Assembly (NCBI GenBank): GCA_900547125.1
Contig: URFU01000016.1
Span: 1-26,672, forward strand
Source of the DNA: an uncultured Collinsella sp.
GTDB taxonomy: Bacteria; Actinomycetota; Coriobacteriia; Coriobacteriales; Coriobacteriaceae
Direction: 5' to 3'
Length of the DNA stretch: 26,672 nt
The position numbers and the translations under genes were made by a program. A model generated the notes under the pieces. It searched no databases and was not told the DNA's origin. It saw only the letters and a program-made list of their open reading frames with translations. Positions 1-7,518 of this stretch are shown piece by piece (the stretch's first letter is position 1; every line of letters starts with the position of its first letter).

Positions 1-453
1 GCAGCTTCGGCTGCTAAGGGGAAAACACCTGTCGAAGTGGCAGCTCCGGCTAAGGGCAGAGCGCCGAGCAGCGCGTCTGCCAGTGGGGCAGGCTCATCGG
101 GTGCGAAGGAATCCCTGTTCGAGCGCGTGCCCGATACGGCTCGCCTGGCTTGGCCTGACATCGCGGCTATCCTCTCAGGGGTCGTTTCCTCGCTCTCCAA
201 GCTCATGGGCGGCGGCATCGTCAAACTCATCGCACGTTGGCAAGATGAGCTGCTTGAGTGCCACGGCCTCGCCTTGGGCGTTGACGGCACGCGTCACGCG
301 GCCGATGCCGCCACGGCGCATGGTGGCGTCGTCGGCAAACAGCATCGCAAATCGACGCTGGTAGACGGGCAGCTCGTCCGGACCCAGCGCAATGGCGGGC
401 TCAAACCCTCCAACGCGCGCCAGGCGCAGGCCCACCATAGGGTCGCGGTTTAG
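1..453 (+). other. Open reading frame entering from left edge, doubtful; possible truncated gene
   Basis: The plus-strand frame is open from the first base to a stop at 451-453. Its first ~60 codons read as an Ala/Ser/Pro/Lys-rich linker followed by an amphipathic stretch (around PDIAAILSGVVSSLSKL), which could be genuine protein. From about base 235 the frame is simply the antisense of the minus-strand kinase fragment and has no protein character. The simplest reading is that a real plus-strand gene lost its 3' end at a junction near 175-235. The alternative is that the whole frame is a chance antisense opening in GC-rich DNA. No family is recognised. Confidence 0.2.
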
Positions 454-489
454 CGCGCACGATGCGCTAGAAGCAAGGCTATTCGTCAT
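175..489 (-). pseudogene. Truncated Ser/Thr protein kinase, N-terminal fragment
   Basis: The ATG at 489 overlaps the TGA of the upstream gene (486-1391) as ATGA, so this looks like the coupled second gene of an operon. At roughly residues 55-80 it shows a glycine-rich loop (GGIGRVTRA) followed by GEAVALK, the arrangement of the ATP-binding loop and VAIK lysine of Hanks-type kinases. The frame stops after 104 codons, before any HRD or DFG motif, so it cannot be an active kinase. One other minus-strand frame is open to the window edge beyond the stop, but it does not read like the rest of a kinase lobe. This favours a deletion or rearrangement over a single frameshift. Kinase identity rests on a short motif only. 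Confidence 0.45.
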
Positions 490-1391
490 AGGGCGATCGC
501 CGCCACGTTGGTATTGAAGGTGTTGAGCGCGACGTCGTCATCGCCGTAATGCCCCACCCATTTGCACAGATTGGTGTAGCAGCCCCATAGGTTGGCGTAT
601 TGCTGATACCACTTTGACTGGGGAGAAAACGTTTGCCGGCCAAACTCGGCACGGATGACAAACATATCGTTGGCCAGGCTATCGCACGGCCCGGTATCGC
701 CTGTTGCGTTATAGGTCGAGACCGCGCTATTTGCCCGAGAGACATAGCCGTCGAGCATATTGCACTTGGTCACGAGCCAGCTGTGTATGCTTTCCTCCTC
801 GGCGGTCGAAAGGCCGCTGGAGCTTGTATTGCCACCGGTGTTGCCGCCCGTCAAGCTGTCGCCCCCAGACCCGCCGGAGGCGGAGCCCGAACCGGAGCCA
901 CCGCTCGAGTTCGACGAATCGGAGCTGGAGCCAGACGAACCGGAGCCGCCAGGTTTCCCCGACTGCTGCGTATCCTGACCCTTTTGCTGCTCGGCCTTGT
1001 TTACGACGGTCGAAACGCTGTTATCGGAAAGGTGATGGATGATCTTGGTGTTGGTGAGCACGATGGTCTTGCCGTTGGCAAGCGCGATTTCGTTGTCCGA
1101 CGCCTCGGCGCTGCCCGCGTCGTCGACACCAAACACGACGTGCGTGACTACGCTCGCCCAGGCGTATCCGGTTGTGGTGCCCAAATCGCTTTTGGCCTTG
1201 TGCCCCACGCGCAACTCGCGCGCGGTACGCGCTTGCACCATAGGTGGCACAGCCAAACCGTAGGCAGAAACGCCGGCAACGACCAGCGCCAGCGAACAGG
1301 ACAGCAGCACACACGCCCGAGGCGCCAGGCCCAACCGGCGCCGCATACGCACCGCGGCGCCATGCTTTGTCTGAGTGCCCCCGGGCCGCAT
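486..1391 (-). CDS. Membrane-anchored/secreted protein with Ser/Gly linker and Cys-containing C-terminal domain
   Basis: This is a 301-residue protein of no recognised family. The start at 1391 is chosen because GGAGGAG lies six bases upstream; longer forms have no such site. A basic N-terminus is followed by one hydrophobic segment (about residues 26-48), which serves as a signal anchor. An extracellular part of ~90 residues comes next, then a ~60-residue Ser/Gly/Thr linker, then a C-terminal domain of ~100 residues with four cysteines (KCN, PCD, GCY, LCK) that could form two disulfides. Its stop codon overlaps the start of a kinase fragment, so the pair may once have been a surface sensor plus a kinase. 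Function is unknown; the topology is inferred from hydrophobicity by eye. Confidence 0.75.
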   Translation of the reverse strand: MRPGGTQTKHGAAVRMRRRLGLAPRACVLLSCSLALVVAGVSAYGLAVPPMVQARTARELRVGHKAKSDLGTTTGYAWASVVTHVVFGVDDAGSAEASDNEIALANGKTIVLTNTKIIHHLSDNSVSTVVNKAEQQKGQDTQQSGKPGGSGSSGSSSDSSNSSGGSGSGSASGGSGGDSLTGGNTGGNTSSSGLSTAEEESIHSWLVTKCNMLDGYVSRANSAVSTYNATGDTGPCDSLANDMFVIRAEFGRQTFSPQSKWYQQYANLWGCYTNLCKWVGHYGDDDVALNTFNTNVAAIAL

Positions 1392-1402
1392 GCGATCTCC
1401 TC

Positions 1403-1431
1403 CAACAAAAACACGCCGCTCGAAAGCGGCG
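1403..1431 (-). terminator. Intrinsic terminator-like hairpin just upstream of the 1391 start
   Basis: On the minus strand a 7-bp perfect stem (CGCCGCT/AGCGGCG, 1414-1420 with 1425-1431) closed by the loop TTCG is followed by GTTTTTGTTG. It ends ten to fifteen bases before the ribosome site of the 486-1391 gene. It either terminates recR transcription arriving from upstream or acts as an attenuator in that gene's leader. Confidence 0.5.
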
Positions 1432-1540
1432 CATTCATTCAAACCCATAGTTGAGTGTATCAGCGAACACAAAAGGTTGCGCAACGAACGCGCAAATACG
1501 GGACGCGAACAGGGGCATCCACGCGATAAGCGGATGGAAA

Positions 1541-1566
1541 GTGCATTTGTTGCACAACAAATGCAC
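1541..1566. promoter_or_regulatory. Perfect 12-bp inverted repeat, operator-like
   Basis: Two 12-base arms (GTGCATTTGTTG and its exact complement) flank a 2-base centre. The dyad lies in the 250-bp gap between recR and the gene starting at 1391, about 150 bp upstream of that start. The near-zero spacer suits a dimeric DNA-binding protein better than an RNA hairpin. A weaker dyad, TTGCGC/GCGCAA, lies at 1477-1495 between it and the gene. No specific regulator is recognised. Confidence 0.45.
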
Positions 1567-1640
1567 AAACATGGGGCCAATTATGGCAACCGCGTGCAAC
1601 GCGCAGGGAAACGCGAGGTCGGTGGACCGATATCTAGATC

Positions 1641-2237
1641 CTAGATCGCGCGACGGGCCTCGATAGCACGGCCAAGCGTGAGCTCGTCGGCATACTCCAG
1701 GTCGCCTCCCACGGGCAGCCCGCTCGCCAGACGCGACACCTCGACGCCCAGTGGCTTGATGGTGCGAGCAAGGTAGCTCGCCGTGGTCTCGCCCTCGATA
1801 TTGGGGTTGGTGGCGATAATGACCTCGTGGATATCCTCGTGGCCCAAGCGCGCCAGCAACTCGCGGATGTGCAGCTGCTCGGGACCGATCTTGTCCATGG
1901 GGCTGATCACGCCGCCCAGCACGTGGTAGAGGCCGTGGTAGCTGCCCGTGCGCTCAATCGCCTGGACATCGCGCGGCTCACCCACCACGCAGATGCGGGT
2001 GGTGTCGCGCATCGAGTCTTGGCAAATGGAGCACTCGTCAGCGGTGGCGTAATTAAAGCAGCGGCTGCAAAAATGCACTTCCTGCTTAACCTCCAGGATG
2101 GCCTCGGCCAGGCGGCGGGCCTCCTCGGCATCGGCCTCGAGCAGGTAATAGGCGATGCGCTGGGCCGACTTGGGACCAATGCCCGGCAGACGGCCCAGCT
2201 CATCGAGCAGTTTTTGCAGACTGTGATTCGCACTCAT
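1641..2237 (-). CDS. recR: Recombination mediator protein RecR
   Basis: A 198-residue RecR, the usual family length. RecR acts with RecF and RecO in the cytoplasm to load RecA on gapped DNA. The N-terminal helix-hairpin-helix (LPGIGPKSAQR, residues 17-27) is followed by a four-cysteine zinc finger (C57, C60, C69, C72) and a Toprim domain containing CVVGEPRD. The ATG at 2237 is fixed by an in-frame stop 15 bases upstream. There is no clear ribosome site, and the ybaB stop lies only 13 bases away, so translation is probably coupled to ybaB. The ybaB-recR order is very common in bacteria, usually with dnaX close by, as here. Confidence 0.97.
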   Translation of the reverse strand: MSANHSLQKLLDELGRLPGIGPKSAQRIAYYLLEADAEEARRLAEAILEVKQEVHFCSRCFNYATADECSICQDSMRDTTRICVVGEPRDVQAIERTGSYHGLYHVLGGVISPMDKIGPEQLHIRELLARLGHEDIHEVIIATNPNIEGETTASYLARTIKPLGVEVSRLASGLPVGGDLEYADELTLGRAIEARRAI

Positions 2238-2250
2238 ATATATGCGTGTC

Positions 2251-2571
2251 TTAGAACGGCATGCCCGGGATGTTGAGGCCGCCGGTGATGGCGCCCATCT
2301 GCTTGTTGGCGAGCTCGTTGACGCCGCGGACGGCCGCGTTGACGGCAGCCATGATCATGTCCTGCAGCATATCGACGTCCTCGGGATCGAGGGCATCGGG
2401 GTCGATGGTGAGGTTGACGAGCTCCATCTCGCCGTTGACGGTCACCTTGACCATACCGCCGCCGGCAGAGGCGTCGACGGTCTGGGACTTGAGGTTCTCC
2501 TGCGCGGCAGCAAGCTGCTCCTGCATCTTGCGAGCCTGCTTCATCATCTGCTGCATGTTCATACCGGCCAT
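2251..2571 (-). CDS. YbaB/EbfC family nucleoid-associated protein
   Basis: A 106-residue protein of the YbaB/EbfC family, small DNA-binding dimers that coat the nucleoid. The Met/Gln-rich N-terminal helix (MNMQQMMKQARKMQEQL) and the core with GGGMVKVTVNGEMELVNLTIDP are diagnostic. The Gly/Pro-rich end (GLNIPGMPF) is also typical. AGGAG lies five bases before the ATG. It is the first gene of a two-gene unit with recR. The family's exact role is unsettled, but its genomic link with recR and dnaX suggests a part in DNA replication or repair. Confidence 0.95.
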   Translation of the reverse strand: MAGMNMQQMMKQARKMQEQLAAAQENLKSQTVDASAGGGMVKVTVNGEMELVNLTIDPDALDPEDVDMLQDMIMAAVNAAVRGVNELANKQMGAITGGLNIPGMPF

Positions 2572-2911
2572 GATGGCTCCTTTACGTGCGGCCGCGCGAC
2601 AAGCTGCAAGGGCAGCCGGAGCACGGCGGGACTTTCAAACTCAAAAATCGTACCACGGCGCGGGGCAAGCAAGCGGGGCGGGCGTGTTCCCTCAGTCGAT
2701 ATACATGTCCTGGAGTGCAAGCCGCGCCCAAAGATTATGCAAAGTTGAATAATTCGCATCTGCATAATATTGAAAGCTAAATCTTGTAGAGCCGGAATCC
2801 GGCATTTTCTGCATCCAGCTAGATAACAAAATGCCGAACCGCTGCTCGAGGCGGCGCTCATGATGGCAGGGTATAATTTGATTGTCACAGACAGCAATTT
2901 GGAGGTGCCCC
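2572..2911. other. Divergent intergenic region with several inverted repeats
   Basis: This 340-bp stretch separates ybaB (minus) from the 2912 gene (plus) and is AT-richer than its surroundings. No coding frame in it is convincing. It holds ATTATGCA (2734-2741) against TGCATAAT (2761-2768), a compact GCCGG-AAT-CCGGC hairpin (2791-2803), and GGCATTTT (2801-2808) against AAAATGCC (2828-2835). A TATAAT at 2872-2877 may be the -10 box of the rightward gene, though no good -35 is visible. The region should contain promoters for both directions. No SRP RNA signature, which often sits near dnaX, was found. Confidence 0.5.
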
Positions 2912-3385
2912 ATGAATGCCCCCGACGTGCTCCAAAACATCCGCTCAAAATACCCCGTTGCATATGTGGTTCTCTATCTCTTTGTCGGCTGGGCATTGCT
3001 GGTTGTCATCACCCATGCCATAGCCTTTGGAGCAGAACTGCTGATAGCCAGCTCGGACCAGCCCATCGTCAAATGGGAAGCGACCGATGAGTGCACCGAC
3101 GGAACTCGAACCATTTACTACAACAGCCCGTCCCTCTACCAAGAGTTCAAGGTCAAGATAAAGGACTCCAAGATTGTCGATGCCGAACTGGGCTCTTTAT
3201 TTACAATCGGAGCAACCGTCAACGCCGAGCAAGTCGAACACACGGACAGCCATGCGACATATCGTATCGACCTCAGCATCCTAGGCCGACCGTCACGCGC
3301 CTGTCTGCTCGAATGCGATATACGCGGCACCACACTACACATGTCCGAAATACAGATGCGCCCGGACAAAGAGATCTCTTCTTGA
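2912..3385 (+). CDS. Small membrane protein of unknown function
   Basis: A 157-residue protein. The ATG at 2912 has GGAGG six bases upstream, which decides it over an in-frame ATG 30 bases earlier. One long hydrophobic stretch (about residues 17-45) would anchor it with a short cytoplasmic N-terminus. The remaining ~110 residues are polar and would lie outside the membrane, with predicted beta character and two cysteines (ACLLEC). It stands alone on the plus strand and converges on the 3' end of dnaX with 21 bases between. A TATAAT lies ~35 bases upstream of the start. No family is recognised. Confidence 0.75.
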   Translation: MNAPDVLQNIRSKYPVAYVVLYLFVGWALLVVITHAIAFGAELLIASSDQPIVKWEATDECTDGTRTIYYNSPSLYQEFKVKIKDSKIVDAELGSLFTIGATVNAEQVEHTDSHATYRIDLSILGRPSRACLLECDIRGTTLHMSEIQMRPDKEISS

Positions 3386-3406
3386 GCAGCGTACCCGCCC
3401 GCACAG

Positions 3407-5917
3407 TTACTCCACCGGTTTGAAGATGGTGGCCTGTCCAAAGACGTTGCGGATGAGGGCTTTGGCCTCATCCTCGGTCTGCGGGATGCTCGGGGCTGCG
3501 CCCTGGTGGCCGAAGGGACTGCCGGCGCCGGGGTTGGACTCCCAAGGGGCAGCGGGGGCGTCGTCGCTTGCGAGAGCGGACGTCGCGACTGCGGGAGCCG
3601 CGGCTGAAGCGGCAGGGCTGGGCGCAGGCACCGCGGCAGGCACGTCGAACGGAGGCAGATCGTCCCCGCTCGCATCGCCAGCGAAGCCGCCGACCATAGC
3701 GTCGTCGTAGGGCACCTGCTCGGATTCCCACGGCGCGGACTGCGCGACAGGCTGAGCTTTGGGGGCAGCCGAGCGCTCGGACGCACGGGGTGCGGGCTCG
3801 GTCGGGAGCTTACCCGTAGCAGGAGCGCCGGCGGGGTTGTCGGAGCGTAGCCAGGGGGCTTTGCCCAGGTCAGACGACTTGGGCGCGGGCGCGGCAGCGG
3901 ACTTGGGCGCGGGGATCGGAGCAGCCGGTTTGGGCGCCGCAGGCTTAGGCGCCGACGGGGTCGATGCCACTACCGGCGCCGCTTGCTGCTGCGGCGCGCT
4001 GGCGCTCGAGGATGCAGGGGCCGCCGAGGACACGGGTTGCGGGTCCGCAGATGCCGCAGCCCGTGCAGATGGAGAATGCTCCTCATGTTGAGGAGCCGGC
4101 GTGCCACCCCCATCCAGGACATAGTCGACGGTACGACGACCGAAGACCGCGCAGACCGTCGGCAGGACCACCGACTGCGTATCGGCGCGACCGAGCATCT
4201 TAATGGCAAAAGTCGAACCCGCGGGGAACGAGACCGTGAGCTTGGAGCCGTCGTCGGCCGTGGCGCGAGCGTTGAGCAAAAGCCCTGCGTAGGAGGCCTG
4301 ACGCGCCTTGACGCGCTCGACGACCTCGGCCCATTTGCGCTGGAGCTCACCGGCGTCCTCAACCGCGGGGGTCTCGGCAGCACCGGCGGCGGCAACCTGG
4401 GCGGCATTGTTGGACTGGGGCTTAGGTGCCGGAGCGGTGGCAGGCGCGGGGGCCGCAACGGGCTGAGGCGTCGGAGCCGGCGCAGGCTGAGGCGCAGGCG
4501 CCGCAGGCTTGGAAGCTGACACGGACGCAGAACGGGGCACAGGCTGAGCCGCCGGAGCGGCAGCACCACGGTCCCAAGGCATACCGCCCTGGCGCGCGGA
4601 CGTAGCAGCGGGGGCAGCGGATGCCGCCGGAGCGGCAGCACGGGCGCCCGAAATTAGCGTCGGCTGCTGGGCAGCAGCGGGTACGGATGCTGCAGGCGCG
4701 GCGGCCTGAGCAGCAGCCACGCTCGCCGGCACGGCGCCGTTGGCAACCATGGCCTCCAAGCGAGCCACGCGCTCGGCCAATGCCTCAATCGTTAAATCAG
4801 CCTCGGGACGTGCCAGACGCGTGCAGGCAATCTCGAGCACCAGGCGCACGTCACTCGCGCCCCTCATCTCCAGTGCGGCATCGTCGAGCACTGTCAGCAC
4901 ACGGGCCAGGCGGTCGGCAGGATGCTCGCCAAAGGCAGCGGCCTCGGCAGCAAGCGCCTCGGCCTGCTCGGAGCCGCCCTCAAACAGCTCGGCACGGGCA
5001 CCGGCAACGCAGGCAACGTACACGTCACGCACATGCGCCACCAGGTCGCGCGTCAGCTCCAGCAGGTCGTTTCCTTCCTCGACCTGCGCACGGATCAGTC
5101 CATAGAGCTCGGCGACATCGCGATCGGCAATGGCGCGGGAAAACTCGCCCAGAATCTGGTCCGAAACCTCGCCTAAAAGCGAGCGGGCGTCGTCCGCATG
5201 CACAGAACCGTTGCCAAAGACGCTCAGCTGCTCCAGCGTGGACAACGCGTCGCGCATGCCGCCCTTGGCATGGCGCGCCACGATAGCCAGCGCCTCGTCG
5301 TCGTAATCGAAGCCCTCCTGCTCGCACACGTATGCCAGGCGATGCTCAATATCCTCGTTGCCGATGCGGTGGAAATCGAAACGCTGGCAGCGCGAGAGGA
5401 TGGTCTCCAGAATCTTTTGCGGGTCGGTGGTGCACAGCACAAAGATCACGTGTGCCGGCGGCTCCTCAAGCGTCTTGAGCAGCGCGTTGAACGCCGCCGT
5501 CGTGAGCATGTGGACCTCGTCGATGATATAGATCTTGTACTTGCCGCGCACCGGGGCAAAGTTGACGGAGTTGATGATCTCCTCGCGCACATTGTCCACG
5601 CCCGTGCGGCTTGCGGCATCGAGCTCGTAGACATCGGGGTGGTTGCCCTCGGCGATGAGCTCGCACTCCTCACAGGTGCCGTCGGGCATGCAGCCGCTTG
5701 CACCCTCGGCGCGCGCCGCCTCGGCGTTGCGACACAGTAGCGCCTTGGCCAGAATGCGCGCCATGGTGGTCTTGCCCGTGCCGCGCGGTCCGCAGAACAG
5801 GTACGCGTGGGACAGACGCCCCTCGGTGATGGCGTGCTCGAGCGTCGAGACGATATGCTGCTGGCCCACCACGGAGTCGAAGGTGAGCGGGCGATACTTT
5901 CGGTACAACGATTCCAT
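3407..5917 (-). CDS. dnaX: DNA polymerase III subunit gamma/tau
   Basis: An 836-residue clamp-loader subunit: a cytoplasmic AAA+ ATPase that loads the sliding clamp at the replication fork. The start at 5917 is chosen for GGGGGAG five bases upstream and because MESLYRKYRP is the family N-terminus. The Walker A motif GPRGTGKTT spans residues 43-51, zinc-binding cysteines are C62, C76, C82 and C85, Walker B DEVH is at 133-136, and the SRC sensor is at 175-177. After about residue 400 the protein is a long Ala/Pro-rich low-complexity tail interrupted by a short ordered tau-like segment (near LQRKWAEVVERVKARQ). Much of the excess length over typical gamma/tau is this tail. No slippery A-rich frameshift site was noticed. 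Confidence 0.97.
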   Translation of the reverse strand: MESLYRKYRPLTFDSVVGQQHIVSTLEHAITEGRLSHAYLFCGPRGTGKTTMARILAKALLCRNAEAARAEGASGCMPDGTCEECELIAEGNHPDVYELDAASRTGVDNVREEIINSVNFAPVRGKYKIYIIDEVHMLTTAAFNALLKTLEEPPAHVIFVLCTTDPQKILETILSRCQRFDFHRIGNEDIEHRLAYVCEQEGFDYDDEALAIVARHAKGGMRDALSTLEQLSVFGNGSVHADDARSLLGEVSDQILGEFSRAIADRDVAELYGLIRAQVEEGNDLLELTRDLVAHVRDVYVACVAGARAELFEGGSEQAEALAAEAAAFGEHPADRLARVLTVLDDAALEMRGASDVRLVLEIACTRLARPEADLTIEALAERVARLEAMVANGAVPASVAAAQAAAPAASVPAAAQQPTLISGARAAAPAASAAPAATSARQGGMPWDRGAAAPAAQPVPRSASVSASKPAAPAPQPAPAPTPQPVAAPAPATAPAPKPQSNNAAQVAAAGAAETPAVEDAGELQRKWAEVVERVKARQASYAGLLLNARATADDGSKLTVSFPAGSTFAIKMLGRADTQSVVLPTVCAVFGRRTVDYVLDGGGTPAPQHEEHSPSARAAASADPQPVSSAAPASSSASAPQQQAAPVVASTPSAPKPAAPKPAAPIPAPKSAAAPAPKSSDLGKAPWLRSDNPAGAPATGKLPTEPAPRASERSAAPKAQPVAQSAPWESEQVPYDDAMVGGFAGDASGDDLPPFDVPAAVPAPSPAASAAAPAVATSALASDDAPAAPWESNPGAGSPFGHQGAAPSIPQTEDEAKALIRNVFGQATIFKPVE

Positions 5918-6032
5918 GGGTGCTCCCCCGGGTATACTGAGTCTTGTTGCCGCGACGGCCATGCGGTCGCACGGCATACTTCACTCATAATAACCCGTAC
6001 GGCGAGCCCGCCGCGATAGGAGTCCAAAGAGC

Positions 6033-6746
6033 ATGGCAGACGCAGAGAGCAACCTCGTTCCCTCCGAAGCAGCCGACCAGGTCGAGGTCGCGCTCGAGAA
6101 GCAGGCCGCAGCCGACGACGGCATCCTGTACCTCAACGAGTACCAGTACGAAAACGACCTGGTCACCGACTTCGCCCGCCTGGTCGCCTCACCCAGGCGT
6201 CGCGGCTCGCTGTATGTCGCCGCGGCAATTGCCGCGCTGCTCGGCATTGGCATGCTGGTGGCCGGCGGCAACTGGATCAAGTTTGGCGTCGTCCTGATCG
6301 TATTCGGCGCCTTTTTGGCCTGGTGGAGCAAAAACCTGCACCACACCCTCGCCCGCGACTTTATCGATGCCGTCGAGGCCGACGAGTCCATGGGTGGCCG
6401 CTATCGCCGCGTCGCCGCCAACGAGGACGGCCTGATGGTTTGGGGCAAGAGCGGCAAGTCGCAGTTCTTCCCGTTTGAAAAGCTCGACCACGTGCTCGAC
6501 GGCGAACGTATCTTCGTAGCCATGTTCGCCGACCAGGGCGTGACGATCCCTAAGGACACCTTTGTCCGCGGCAATGCCGAGCAGTTTGGTACCTTCCTTA
6601 AGGCGCGCATCAACAAAAAACTCCGTATCGAGACCAAACGCAAGAAGATGAAGGCAGAAAAGGCCGCTGCCGAAGCCAAGCAGGGCGACAAGCCCCAGGA
6701 GACCAAGGGCAAGCAGCGCAAGCAGAAGAACAAGAAGAAGCGGTAG
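6033..6746 (+). CDS. YcxB-like membrane protein
   Basis: A 237-residue protein. The acidic N-terminal ~50 residues are followed by two adjacent membrane segments (about 58-78 and 82-100), then a soluble domain where ANEDGLMVWGKSGKSQFFPFEKL resembles the YcxB-like C-terminal domain, which has a PH-like fold. The tail from about residue 195 is almost wholly Lys/Glu/Gln/Ala and very basic at its end, suggesting nucleic-acid or membrane contact. AGGAG precedes the ATG at a long spacing of 11. It diverges from dnaX across ~115 bp, which must hold both promoters. The family assignment is by eye and function is unknown. Confidence 0.75.
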   Translation: MADAESNLVPSEAADQVEVALEKQAAADDGILYLNEYQYENDLVTDFARLVASPRRRGSLYVAAAIAALLGIGMLVAGGNWIKFGVVLIVFGAFLAWWSKNLHHTLARDFIDAVEADESMGGRYRRVAANEDGLMVWGKSGKSQFFPFEKLDHVLDGERIFVAMFADQGVTIPKDTFVRGNAEQFGTFLKARINKKLRIETKRKKMKAEKAAAEAKQGDKPQETKGKQRKQKNKKKR

Positions 6747-6837
6747 GCCAGCCGACACCGAAGACGCCTCGCCCCGCGTCATTCCGGGCCAGGGCGCCTG
6801 GGATCGAGCGCGAGTGCAAACGATGGAACCATTTTGC

Positions 6838-7518
6838 CTAGCTCTCGAGTTCCTTCAATTCAAAACTTAAGAGCCTTCTCTCTGGCAGATCGGTCATCTT
6901 CATCGTATAAGTCCCAGGAAAAGCCTTCTCAAAACGGACGGTCTCGTAACCTTCGAAATAGTCGTTGGTGTTCTGCATCATAAATGGGACGAGCAACTCG
7001 TTTTCTGCCCCAACCTCCACGGCAAACGCAGCAGAGCCGCCAAGGACCGGCATGGCTTGCGTTATCAGATCGGTATTGACCACAAAGTCATAGTTTGGCG
7101 CAGACTCCGGAACCAGATGCCAAACATACGCTTTGATTCCACCGTCGATATTATCCCTATTTCTGACACGCATCTTTACGGCGATAACGCACGTGATGTC
7201 GGCATCCTTCAGTCTCGTTTTCGTATCCACGGTGCCATATTTTGAATAATCGTCATGTGCTCGTTTGAGATACTCGCGCGGCGTGAGCAGCTCTGCCCCG
7301 TCTATGCAAAACGAATACCCGTCAGTCGCCACATCCTTCGACCCCAGAAACGCCCCATCCATCGAGAGCCATTCGCCCTCCGCATAATATTTCTCAGGAA
7401 TGACCGTCCGGTTCCCGTTAACGACGCTCACCCTCATGCCCGCAAGGCCGGCAGCAGCACAGCAAAAAAGCGCGAGCGCCGATCTTCTCGTCCACAGGGT
7501 CTTCTTCATCGCGCTCAC
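6838..7518 (-). CDS. Exported/membrane-anchored protein of ABC-transporter operon (possibly DUF5028-like)
   Basis: A 226-residue protein, last gene of the five-gene operon. The GTG at 7518 overlaps the ATPase stop as GTGA, and AAGG lies just upstream. An internal ATG three codons on is an alternative. A basic start and a hydrophobic segment (about residues 13-32) form a signal anchor; the rest looks extracellular and beta-rich. The motif IPEKYYAEGEWLSMDGAFL early in the mature part resembles exported proteins (DUF5028 type, from memory) found next to peptide ABC transporters in Coriobacteriia and Firmicutes. It may be an accessory or immunity lipoprotein-like factor, although no lipobox is clear. 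Confidence 0.8.
   Translation of the reverse strand: MSAMKKTLWTRRSALALFCCAAAGLAGMRVSVVNGNRTVIPEKYYAEGEWLSMDGAFLGSKDVATDGYSFCIDGAELLTPREYLKRAHDDYSKYGTVDTKTRLKDADITCVIAVKMRVRNRDNIDGGIKAYVWHLVPESAPNYDFVVNTDLITQAMPVLGGSAAFAVEVGAENELLVPFMMQNTNDYFEGYETVRFEKAFPGTYTMKMTDLPERRLLSFELKELES

Noticed and set aside
2572..2911. SRP (4.5S) RNA, often located near dnaX
   Set aside because: No conserved GGAAGCAGC-type loop sequence or matching stem was found in this gap or elsewhere in the window.
2559..2996. 145-codon minus-strand frame upstream of ybaB
   Set aside because: It overlaps the start of ybaB and the well-started 2912 gene, has no ribosome site and reads as random sequence.
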